The position numbers and the translations under genes were made by a program. From Metellina segmentata (taxonomy: Eukaryota; Arthropoda; Arachnida; Araneae; Tetragnathidae), in assembly GCA_947359465.1 (NCBI GenBank), contig OX375880.1:13276120-13340119 (forward strand): a DNA stretch of 64,000 nt, written 5' to 3'. This document shows, one piece after another, positions 1 to 12,000 of the stretch (position 1 is the first letter of the stretch; each line of letters opens with the position of its first letter). Below the pieces are notes generated by a model, which saw only the letters and a program-made list of their open reading frames with translations, had not been told where the DNA came from and searched no databases.

Positions 1-35
1 CTCTGCGCTGAGCACGCCATCTCGCTTGTCAAAGG
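1..35 (-). CDS. EIF4G2: EIF4G2 coding exon, cut by window edge
   Basis: Acceptor TCTTTCAG at 36-43, then AFDKRDGVLSAE, which follows in phase from exon 1856-1922 and matches the VYDKRENPLLPEE region of the family. The exon continues beyond position 1. Confidence 0.85.
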
Positions 36-3000
36 CTGAAAGACATTTGCTATGTTTTACATATAAAAGGGACACACTAACCTTTCGAACAATTTTGTTT
101 CCACATTCACAACAAAATGTTTTAGCATGTCTTGTTCCAATAGACATTAAAATTACCCTCACAAAAGAAATTTTTTTTTTCATTCAGAATTGAAAAGTTT
201 AATTTCCATAAAAATATTTCAATATTTTAAAATTTCTAATCCCTCTGCAAATGTTTATTTTTTTTGTAATTACCTGTTACGAAATGTTCCTCACAATTTT
301 ATGTATGGCATTACATGTACCAGTTACTTCAGGCCTCGAAATAGATTTTTTTTATACAGGTGCACCAAAGTTTTTAAATTAGGTGCACATAAAAAAAAAA
401 CGTAATATAAGAGCATTGATATAATGTAAACTACTTCACTAGTTGGGTATGTTTAGATAGGTTAGTATAGTAGGTAGTAAATAAAAATATTTAAACAACT
501 AAATTCTCCCTTCTCCGGCGCACGGCTGTCGCTTCCAAAGAGCCTTCTGGAAAATTTTCCGATCAGCGGAAAGTTATGGTGGCAGTGGCACAAGTAAACC
601 TTCCTCCTGTATAAACCCGTTAGATTTTGCTTTCGCAGAGTGTGTATTCAGGAATTTTAATTACGTTCCTTTAGATCGAGAGAGGTTGATACTAATAGTT
701 TGTTCAAGCATCAAAATAACATAAAACATTCCCTCCCTTTTTTAACGTTAGGTGCTCGGCATGCACAGCGGGAAAAAATTAGATGCACAATTTTATTTTC
801 ATGTGCACAGTGCACCCGGGTATTTCAAGCCCTGAGTTACTTATTTGTTTTTACAAACATTTTTGTAACACCAAAAAAAACTTGATTTCAGCGATTTAAA
901 AAAAAAAAACTATTTTTCTTATACTTATTCCATGCAGTTATCAAATATAGTACAAACAACTATAAAAAGTCTAGTATCTACATCAATTACAATAAAAGCC
1001 ATAGCATTTTAAACACCCTAGTCATGAAAACTAAAAAGTCTGCGTACATATTCTCTAGAACTGTATAATTAATAATTGGCAATAAATTTTTTTTTAACAT
1101 TTTGGCCATTTTTAGGGTATTGTATCCCCATAAAAGTAATTTTCAAGGACATTTTAAATACTTTTCGTTGATGACGAGTGTTCATTTTCGAGAAAATAAC
1201 ACTGCCCTGAGGACAGTGGCTCCCTTTTTTTTTAGTTCACAGTGCTCTTAGTGAATCACATTTATCCATGGCAAAAATTCTTTTAAAACATTTATTTTGT
1301 TAACAATAGGAAAGATATACATCAACCCAATTTTTCCCATTCCTGACATCATTAGCATATAATAATAAATTATATCCTGGACAGTTTTAAAACTGAATTT
1401 TGTTAACAACGAGCATTCATTTGAAGAAAATAACATTGCCCCAAGGAAACAGACTAGCAGCCATATTCACAAATCTCAAGTTAATCTGTGGTTCAGCAAA
1501 TCAGTAGGTCAGGGTTAAAACATGGATTATTTAAGAACATTAAAACAACAAATCAAGTGATCCAAGGATTAAAGTGATAAGCTCACTGCAATTGGCTGCT
1601 AGTCTCCACTCTTGATCAGTTTGTTCTTGGTTACATTTCTTACAACATCTGAATCATAAACATTCTATACTGGTCAAATACTATGCTGACAGAATTGATT
1701 AGAGTTATTACTCTATTATGCATGTCTCGGCAATTTAAAACATTAATTTTACGACAAGAGAATACAAAATTTATTTTCTTCCCCTCAAGCCTAAGTCTAA
1801 GATACATTTTAACGTACCATAAAAAACAATATCAAGATGAATTATAGAATCTCACCTTCACTGGCTTTTCTTCTATTTTCAAATTCGTCCTGGCACTTGG
1901 CTAACAAAAGGCGACGGAATGTCTGAAAATAGGGTTTGAATCAATTTTCGTAGAAAGAAAACCAAATATCAGATCAATCGTTAACTAAGAGTAACACTGG
2001 AATTTCAAGAAAATGTTATAAAAAAGCAAATGAACATTATGATTATTCACTTACGTTACTGGTGTGGCTATCAGTGTTATTCGATGGGACATCAAAGTTT
2101 GGAGCTTCTTCACACAGTTTCCGGCATAGCAATGCATACATAGAACTGTACTTCGGTTCATCGAGAGCCTTGTCGAAGATCTATAGAGAAGCAAATTGTC
2201 ATTTAAATACTAGGATTTTTAACTCTGTTACCAAAAGAACTTTAGTCTCATGATTCAGAACGTTTCAAGTTTTCAATCCTTAACCACATATCTAATAAAC
2301 ATTTCATTTTCTACTAACATATGCAACAGTATGTTGAAACAGACTTGATCATTACAATGCAAACAAATGATTCATTACAAATGGGAACAAACTTGAAATT
2401 ATCTGTTTAATGTATTTCTAGCACTTTTTACATCTCTTGAAAAAGTAATCCAAAAGGATTTTGAAACAATTAAAAGCATTGATTCCCAGTGAAGCAATTA
2501 TAAAGACTATCGTGCTTTCTTCCAGATACGCATTAAGGGGAAAAACTTTTTATGCAGGCAAAATACAGATTTTCAAAACCTTTCATTTTCACTAATAGTT
2601 TCTTTCGATCCAACAAAACTTTTTACGCAAATACACAATACACTTTTATTAAAAAAAGAAGTATGAAAACTATTGTTGTATTGCAGCAGAATATCATTTT
2701 AACTCTAAAATCACTGGAGCATAAATTAACGATAGAATACATTAGATCATACCACCAAGTACCAAATATATATAATTTTTAAATTCCTTTCTGGGGCTGC
2801 ACAGCTAGCAGAACATATATACTACAAAACCCTGTTGACAGAATAAGTTCTGAAGAGTCCAAAAGTTTAGGATATTAATATATTCTGATAGGATCAGCAT
2901 AACAAGTATTTTACCTTTTTCAAAGATTTAAAAAGTTCATAACTTTCTATTAAATTACTCCAGTGATAGCTAGGCAATCCCATTTGGTTTGCTTCGCAAA

Positions 3001-6000
3001 CCAATACTCCTTTCACAAGTGATTTCATTATTTTTACTTTAACACTTAATGCACCCTAACTAATAGCCGCATCGGTAAAAAAGCTCTTGTTCCAATACAA
3101 TTTTGAACAAACCATGTTAAATTCGTAATTTTCTGATACATACTTTCTCAGGAAACGGTCTAAGAAATGAGTGAAAAAAGCAAGTTCTCAATCCTGTGGA
3201 AACTTTTTTTAAATTAAGAAGTTCCATTAAAATGTAAACATAATTACACCAGCTAATCAACGAAAATTCCAGCTTCCCAAACTCATCTTGCCCTAAACAA
3301 ATTTGCACGGCAAGCACCAGCATGATTCCAATAGGGTTCTTTTTCGTGAATTGCCATGCTGTGATTTGGCACCATTTCATTATTTCCCAGATCAAGGAGA
3401 TCTTTTTTCTGTCCAGAAGACTATGGAAATAAACAGCTTTCTGGAAAATCCAGAATTTGCTAGTTTCTGAAAATGGTGATTAATGCATTCAATTTCACTC
3501 ACCAGTAATATGACACCTTTAAGAATTTGAGTAGAATCAAGCCCAACGCTGAGGAGCTCTTCGCTCAGCTTGTGGAACTTCTCTGGCGTGAGCTTGTTGA
3601 GAATGCTGGAAAGAAATTAACAAATATAAACATGTTGAAACTCAAAAGAAGAGGCACAATTCAGCCAACAGATTAAAGCAGGAAACTCTCAGGAACATTC
3701 ATGGCTCATCTCAACTAGATATTGTCTGGAATCCTATCATGCATTTTCTTTTCATCTACGTATTGTTAAGACAATGCTAGGGTTTCGTCAGTTTTTAATT
3801 GCATCATTGTTTTGTATAAAAGGTAGAGTAATCAAGAAGTCGGCAAAGCCTTATACCTGGACATACTAAAGCACAGATTGGTTTTAAGTTTCATGGTGCA
3901 AGGGCCAAACTGTGCCAAACACAGGACAACACCAAGTAAAAAAGTCATGAAAGGAGAAAAAAGAGGGATTGGGGAATAGAGTAGTGTGGCGAAAGCCAAA
4001 AAACTTTGCTTGGGTATACCAGGAACAACAGTTATCAGAAATATGTGCTGCATCTTTCAACGGATCAGGATCCATGAAAAATTCTCAATATTTTTTTCCT
4101 CCTCAAAAATATATCATGAACACAAAATCTGTGATCTCTTTTGCAGTACCTCTAACCATAAAGACGTTAGACAAGCTCTCCATTGCAACTGAGAAAATAT
4201 ACTAAGTGTTTCTGCAACTCTGCCCACTTTTCACCAGTTGGCAGTTCTACCACCATGCTGACTGTTACCAGTCAGTCACGACCTGTTCATAATGGGTTTC
4301 CTGCTTCAAAAAAAAAATTTCCAAAACAGAAATGTTCAAAAAATAATAATAATCTACTACCAAATCTAAGCCTAAATGATAAGAGAAAGTATATTAAATT
4401 GAAATAAATATTCTTTGAATGTGCATTTCTATTAAACTGTGTTGTTAGCATAGAACTTAAAAGATAAAGCTTGTGAAACCTCCTCACTCACTTTTCCATA
4501 TGAATGTCACTTCGCCAATAACCAAAATGGGAAAATGATTTAAAATGATAAGCACTTAAGTTTCTTATTAGTTTAGAAACAAAAAAAATTAGATTAGCTA
4601 TGATAAAATACACACAAATCCTATTTTCCCTTATCAAACAGGCAATAAAAAGATAAGGACACACCAGTGATAAGTAAACAGCTATCTGCTTTTGGAAGAG
4701 TGCAAATTTATGCATTTATCTATAAGCAGTAAAAAAATTAATTTGTTAAAATACAGTTTAAAATGCCTTGGAAGCACTACTTACCCTCGTACTCGGCGGA
4801 AAACCTGGTCATTTTTTTCTTCTGGGGAGATTGCATCTCGTTTAATGCTACTTGGAGGTACCCATCTGCGAGTGGCGAGAGAGCCTACGCTAGCGGCGTC
4901 TGGACGAGGGGGTTCGTCCCTGAAAAACAAACAGAGGTCAAAGAAATTCTAGCGACATACTTGAATACTGTGATTTAAAATTTGATATTGTAATACTAGA
5001 TTACATTGATGAATACTGGTACTGAAACACAAACTGTTTCTTACGGCCATATTCACAAGTCTCGAGGATCAGTTGATCCGCGAGTAAGAGTTAACTCGAG
5101 GATTATCAAAAACGGTATTCTCAAACGGCGCGTTAAGTGATCCGGGGATTAAAATTAGACGCTCGCTGTGATTGGCTCCTCACGATCACATGATATTGTT
5201 TACATTGGTTACCACGCCCGAATCTGCATTCATACTGATCAAGCACGTACTTCGCCGTAGAATTGATTCCAAATTGTGAATAAATAGGACTCGCACAGCA
5301 TTTTAATACGAGTTTGGGAAATAATTTTTATTCTTCGACGAATTTGTATTTGCCATGGTCATATTCTAACGTTCGCTCTCTCCGGCTTTGCTGACGGAGG
5401 TGCCGCCATCTATCGTTTCGCCAAGCTGCTTGTTTAAAAGATTAAGCAGCTACCTTTATTTTCATTTTTCTTTTGAATTTCAATAAAATTATGTTTTAAA
5501 TTTTCCATTTAAGCAATATTATAATGAGGACATGAGCTGCCATATAGCAAGTGCTCCGTATTGATACGTCCAATCCAATCGTCGCAAGAAAACTGTAATT
5601 TAGCATAGAATGAAATGTGTCCTCCATTTTGTATCGCTGAAAAGGTAGTACTGCGCATGCGTAACTCTTAATCGCGAGTTAACTCGCCGATTTCGGAGGA
5701 TCAAAAATTTAACACCGAACCGGCAGTTTAAACCACGGATCAGGACTTGTGAATACGGTTTTTTCGATAACTCGCAGATTATCGTTGATCCTCGAGTTAA
5801 CTCGGACTTGTGAATACGGCCGTAAGTCTTCCTAAGTTATTAAAGTTTTATTTTGTTTAACTCGATTATCGAATGAAAAAGCCAGAACTTCCTAGATTAG
5901 TTTCATTGATTATCATAAAAAGCATTAGACAGTCTATATATCCCTGAGGAATATATCACAGGATTTTCCAGGCAATAATAAAACTGGACTATGACACAAT

Positions 6001-9000
6001 TCCCTTTTAAAAAATTAAACATTTGTAGCTATACTCTGTTTCACCTTAACTTGTCAGTATTGGGAAAGGCAGAAATGATGTTCATCCGCATGAAAAATAA
6101 TTCCAACTTGATTTGGAATTTAAAATAAAGAAAATGCATATAAACGTGTAAAAATTGTCCTACAATGAAGGAGTGATTTTTGAACCTTTATAATCGGTTA
6201 TTTATTTGTAAAAAGCATTTTTTTTTGACCGAAGCGAATGAATATATCCGAAACGGAATTCTAAACCGGTTTCCATGGTAACATTTCTGGCGAGCTAAAT
6301 ACGCTTTCCGGCCAAGTCTGCGCCATTTCGCTCTGCGTCTTTGCTAGCGTGTGTATTTACGTTCATATCTCTCTTGTGCTATTTTATTGGAGTGTGTTTG
6401 ATACTCTGAACATGGCTGAAAAAGGAACGTCACCATCCAAGCTGTATACGCCATCAAAGCAAGGAAAATCAATTGGTAGTGGAGCTCGCAGGAACATATT
6501 GAATGTTTATTCTAGACTTCGAGAAGAAAACCATAGTGATTCCATTAACCAAATCGTCGGAAAGGTGTCTCAACTAACTGGTGTTTCCAAAAGAACTGTT
6601 TTTCGTTTGAAAAAAGAAAAGAAGACGACAAGTCCTTTGAGTACTCCAGGAAAAAAACGACCTTATGCCGTTGGAAAAAGAACAAGAATGATGAAATATG
6701 ACAACTTTACTTTATCGTGCATCCGACGAAAAATTCATGATTGTTTTCGTCGAAATGAAATTCCTACATTGGACAAAGTTCTAAATGAAATTAACAATGA
6801 TAAGGATATTTTTTCGACAAACATTAGCCGAAGTACACTGTACAGGATACTGAAAGATTTGGGATTTTCCTTTGAAAAGCGAAAAAGGCAGGCTATGCTT
6901 TTAGAAAGACACGACATAATTTTATGGCGAAGAAATTATTTACGAAAAATTAGAGAACTGAAGAATGAAAATGCTTCAATCTATTATTTAGATGAAACAT
7001 GGGTGAATGAAGGACACTCACAAAGTCGAGTATGGCAAGACAAAAACATCAAAAGCACCAATGAAGCTTCCTCTTCAAGTTTGACAACAGGCTTGGCTGC
7101 ACCAAAAGGAAAAGGAAGAAGACTCATCATTACCCATATCGGAAGTGATGAAGGATTTGTACCTGATGCGGCTGACATTTTTGTAGGAAAAAAATCCGGT
7201 GACTACCACGAAGAAATGGATGGTAACCATTTTGAGAAGTGGTTTGAAGATATCATGCCTAAATTGAAACGAAACAGCTTTGTAGTGATGGACAATGCCC
7301 CCTATCACTCGGTGAAGAAAGAAAAAATTCCGACGACATCTTGGAAAAAAAGTGCAATTCAAGAATGGCTATCGTTGAAAAACATTACGTGGAACCAGGA
7401 CATGATCAAGATTGAACTGTTGAAAAAAGTTAGCGAAATCAAACATATGTTTGATAAATACAGAGTTGAAGAAATTGCCGAAAAATTTGGACATAAGGTT
7501 TTGAGACTTCCCCCGTATCACTGTGAGCTTAATCCCATTGAAATGATATGGAGTCAAGTAAAAGGACACGTTGCCAGGGAAAACAAGACTTTTAAACTGA
7601 ACGATGTGAAGGATTTAGTCATCCAAGGGATTGAAAAGGTCTCTGTACAAAATTGGAAAAACTGCATAAACCATGTTACTGAAAAAGAGAAATACATGTG
7701 GGAAGTAGATGGACTTGTGGATGATATTTGGGAAAGTAAGAACTTGGTAATTTCTTTTAATAGTGAGTCTGATAGCGATTCGGAAATGTTAAGTGATGAT
7801 GATGTGTAAATTCATGTGATGAATAAGTATATTATAATGTAAATAGATTTGTTATGATGTTTGCTATGTTTTACATATATTGATGATGTATAAATGCATG
7901 TGATGAATAAGTAAAACGTAAATATAGTTTTCTCATTGTAACTACTATTCATGAAAGAGATTGGTTTCTTCTGTACACTTTCTTGTAAACTATTTTAAAT
8001 TATTCATAAAATTAATAATTTACTACTAATCAACCCGACACCGTTCCGCGAGTTTCAGAATATGTTTCACACATATAAGGTTTATTTTTTTTAACTCTAA
8101 TTTTTAAAATGGTTTCATTTTTTTTATTATTGTATGTGTATTCACTATATTTGTATTTTTTATATTCTATTTATTTATTGTGAATGTATTTTATATCCTC
8201 TATGTTATATGTATTTTTATTTGTTATTTACTTTCTTTAATATCAGAATAAATTTGATTTAATTTGGAGACTATATTTTGCTGTTAAGAAAAACACATAT
8301 TTTAGCAGACGACGCACTCTCCCCTACCTTGTCCAACCAAATGTAAGACCAAAGGAGTAATTAAATTGGATTAATTTCCTTTAATAAAATTATTAAAATT
8401 GAAAAAAGAAGTATTAATCAAGGTGTTTAGCTTTCAGGTAAGTAAATTCAAAAAATGAATTTTATGGTTCATCACATCTTTAAATAGACTGTTTTTTTAA
8501 ACATTTATTGTAAAAAAATTTTAAATATATATATTTTTAAATAACTAAAAATAATACTCATTTAGAAAAATCAAAACGCATTTATATTAACATAGAGTAG
8601 CTTTTTGTTTAATTAACAAATGTAATGCAAGAGCCATTAGAAATTAAAGATCTGTGAAACGTATAGAATTTCCACGTGCATTTTATCTCTCCTTGCCAAA
8701 AAGGGCGAATTTCCTCGCTTATAGCTGACTTCTTCTGACATTGTAACCCTAGTTTCTACGACAACGGCTGTGATGCGGTCAACGTAGCCTTTACTCTACT
8801 GACAAGTTAAGGTGAAACAGAGTATAGGTGAATATATGCAATAATTTATTTCTTAAGCTCATGTCATTTGCCAAATTTTTTATATTCTAACTGCAATTGC
8901 TAAACATACAGTGCATACTTTTCAACAGTCTATTAACAAAATTTTTTATTCCATGCTGTATGGGTCATAACTAGTAAGTCCTACACTAATCCAGTCCCTA

Positions 9001-12000
9001 TCATTAATGAAAAACTGGAACTAAAACCAGTATTGAAAATTTCCACTGTTGAGCATTGGATATATTAAAGTAAATTAATTACTTTTGAGCATTGGATCTT
9101 GTTTCGTAATTGAATACATTGGTGTTGTTCAACCCCAGTATAAACTTCCATTTCACTTAATATCAAATGTATTTGACTTTTGAACATATTTACTAGAAGT
9201 GAAATGTATACTAATTTGTATTGCATATATCACTATGTATATTCACGGTGACCTTCAAATGATGCAAGCGATATCTGTTAAGATAATTAGTTCCTATCCA
9301 TTTATGTTAAGTAACTAATATATTGTTTTATTTTATGTGACCAAGCCTGGTTAGTGTTTTTGAGCTTTTATTTTAAGTCTCATTTCACATTTCAACCAAT
9401 TCCATACTGCACTGCACCTACATGTTTATACGAGTAGCATTTTGTTTCCGAGAGGGAATTTTTAAGTCTAGAGCAGTGTTTTTTAATTGCCTGGCAATGA
9501 AAGGTACTAATGGAATTCATTTTAATTCAAAGTAATTTCATAATAAACACACAAAAATCAGTTGTAATAAAAGAAACAAAGTTAGCAAACAACTCCCTCA
9601 ACTTTTAGTATCTACATTTTTATTTATTAAGTTACACAAATACTTGGCGTGCGTATGTGATAAACGTTTCATCAACACATTTCCCTTGCTTCCACGGCTC
9701 AGTGGCCCTGGATTTGTAGGAAACAATGATTTGGCATGACACATTTGACAAGATCTGCCATCCTGGACATTTTCCAGAGATGATGTAATCCAAGATGGTG
9801 GCCTTTAATCACTAAACAGCTTTTAAATCTGCTAATACCTGACCTATTTTTATAAAACCTTTTGCATCTCCTTAAAGCATTTTTGATTTGTCTGTCCAAT
9901 CTATGGACATTGGCCTCATTAGATGTACAGCGACTGACCATTAAGAAATGCTACATATCTTTGTTAATACTTGAATTGATTTTCAAGGATTCCATTTTTT
10001 ATATTCATGATCTTTGAGATGCTAATATAAGATAATGCTCCACTGTGACCTGTTTAGAAACTAATTTTCATTAAAATAGGTGACTAATCAGCCACAGCTC
10101 ATTTTGCATTGAATGAATCAGTTTTCACAAGCCATCATCAAACAGACAAAACACTTAAAGAGGCAGGGTGGGGACATTGTCATGAAAAAATAAAACACAG
10201 TGCCTGAAAAGTTTTCCTTTTCGACTCGGATAGTTTCTAACCAGATTTTATTGCTAGGGCATTCACTGCTTCTTGGCCCACACATATTAATTTCGTTTCC
10301 ATGGGAATCGGGTCACTATTAGCAGAAATAGGACACGTTTCTGATTAGGCAGACACCATCTTTCATGACATCAGTCATAAAAAACATTAAATGACCAATG
10401 TCGACACACAGGAAAAGTGATAATGTATTAAAGTTGCTCAATTGTTAGTTGAGATATGAGCTGTTAGTGACCAAATAGCCACCATTTTGGTAGTCTTTTA
10501 AGGAAAATATCCAGGATGGTTGCCAATCCCAATCAAAAATAATTACTATGTTGCCTTCAAAGCATTACTGGAAAAAGGTTCTCCACAATTGAACCTCCCT
10601 ACAGTACCATAGCTAGATCCTGGACTACAACTGATTTCTATAGTGACAAAATGAAAATAAAAATCATGATTTTTTAAAAATTTAAATCAAATTGTTATTT
10701 AAATTTCTGAAGGCCATATACACTGTTTTTATAGAAATTTATTAAATAAAAAATTGAGTTTTTAACATGACATGTAAATCAATATTTACATAACATCAAA
10801 ATTATAAATCCATACTTATTTTACTAAAAATCATAGTTTGTTACATGGTAATACATTTAAAAAGTGAATTTTCAAAATAAAAGCTAAAGGTAAAAGTTTT
10901 GTCTAACTTAAAAAAAAAGTTGACATCCTATATAGCTTTCTTGAGTAAATCACATCATGTTAACAAATTTAACAGTAAGTGTAAGTGACAGACCTAAATT
11001 ATAGTCTGATTATATAAATATTTGTTATGGGTCACTACTCTTAAGTGACAGGTGATTGTTTCAGGGTGCATTTTACAAAATGAAAGATCTTCAACTATGT
11101 TTAAATTTTTATCCTTTCAAATAGAAAGCTCAGTTGTATTTTTTATTTAATAAATTATAAATCACATATTTTGCACTTTTTTTTTGTATTTATGTCTCAA
11201 TTAAAAAAAAGTAATTGGATAAATCACTGTAACTAAGCCATTGGCCACAGTCAATTGAAGGAGTAACAAGTAGTTTAGGCCTACAAGAGAAGTTTATAGA
11301 CAATATAAATAGTTAGACTTTTTTAAGTATAACATTAATGTACAATATTTTCCCATGCTTCTCACACTTGCATGAATGAATGCTTTATTGTTCATAACAT
11401 ATTATAAAAATTATACATGAACATTGTCAAAACTTTCAAATAGATGTCAATTTGTTTTTTACTTTACTGTTTGGCAGAATCACTGAACAGATTACTTAGT
11501 CCATAGACACCTCAGATTATTTGCAAGCAAGTGTCCAGTGCCAAACATTATTTCTAAAGCTGATCAGTACTGGGTGTAGCTATTAGTGCTGAAATCACCA
11601 TGAGCGCAGAAAGTTTAAAGCATTTGATGAGTTCTGTGATTTTCCTAGTGTGTATTTACCTAGTTATAAAAATGTAAGAATTGTTGCAAATTTAAATCTT
11701 TGTTTTAAAAAAAATCATTTGATAAAAATCGTTGATTTAAATCTTGACACCCTGGTTACCATGCAAAAATATTTCCTCACCAGATTTTATTTTTCTCAAA
11801 CTATCATCATTAAAATCAAATTGTTACACAATAATCAACTTGTAAATACAAATGTAAGAATTGTTGCAATTTAAATCTTTGTTTAAAAAAAATCATTTGA
11901 TAAAAATTGTTTTAAAATCATTTGATAAAAATTGTTGATTTAAATCTTGAGGTTACCATGAATGATTACACTGAATTTAAAAAAAAATCTCGGTGAGAGG

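Noticed and set aside
7075..7362. Minus-strand open frames across the Sailor transposase
   Set aside because: Mirror frames that also appear at the second copy because the DNA is the same; no domain content.
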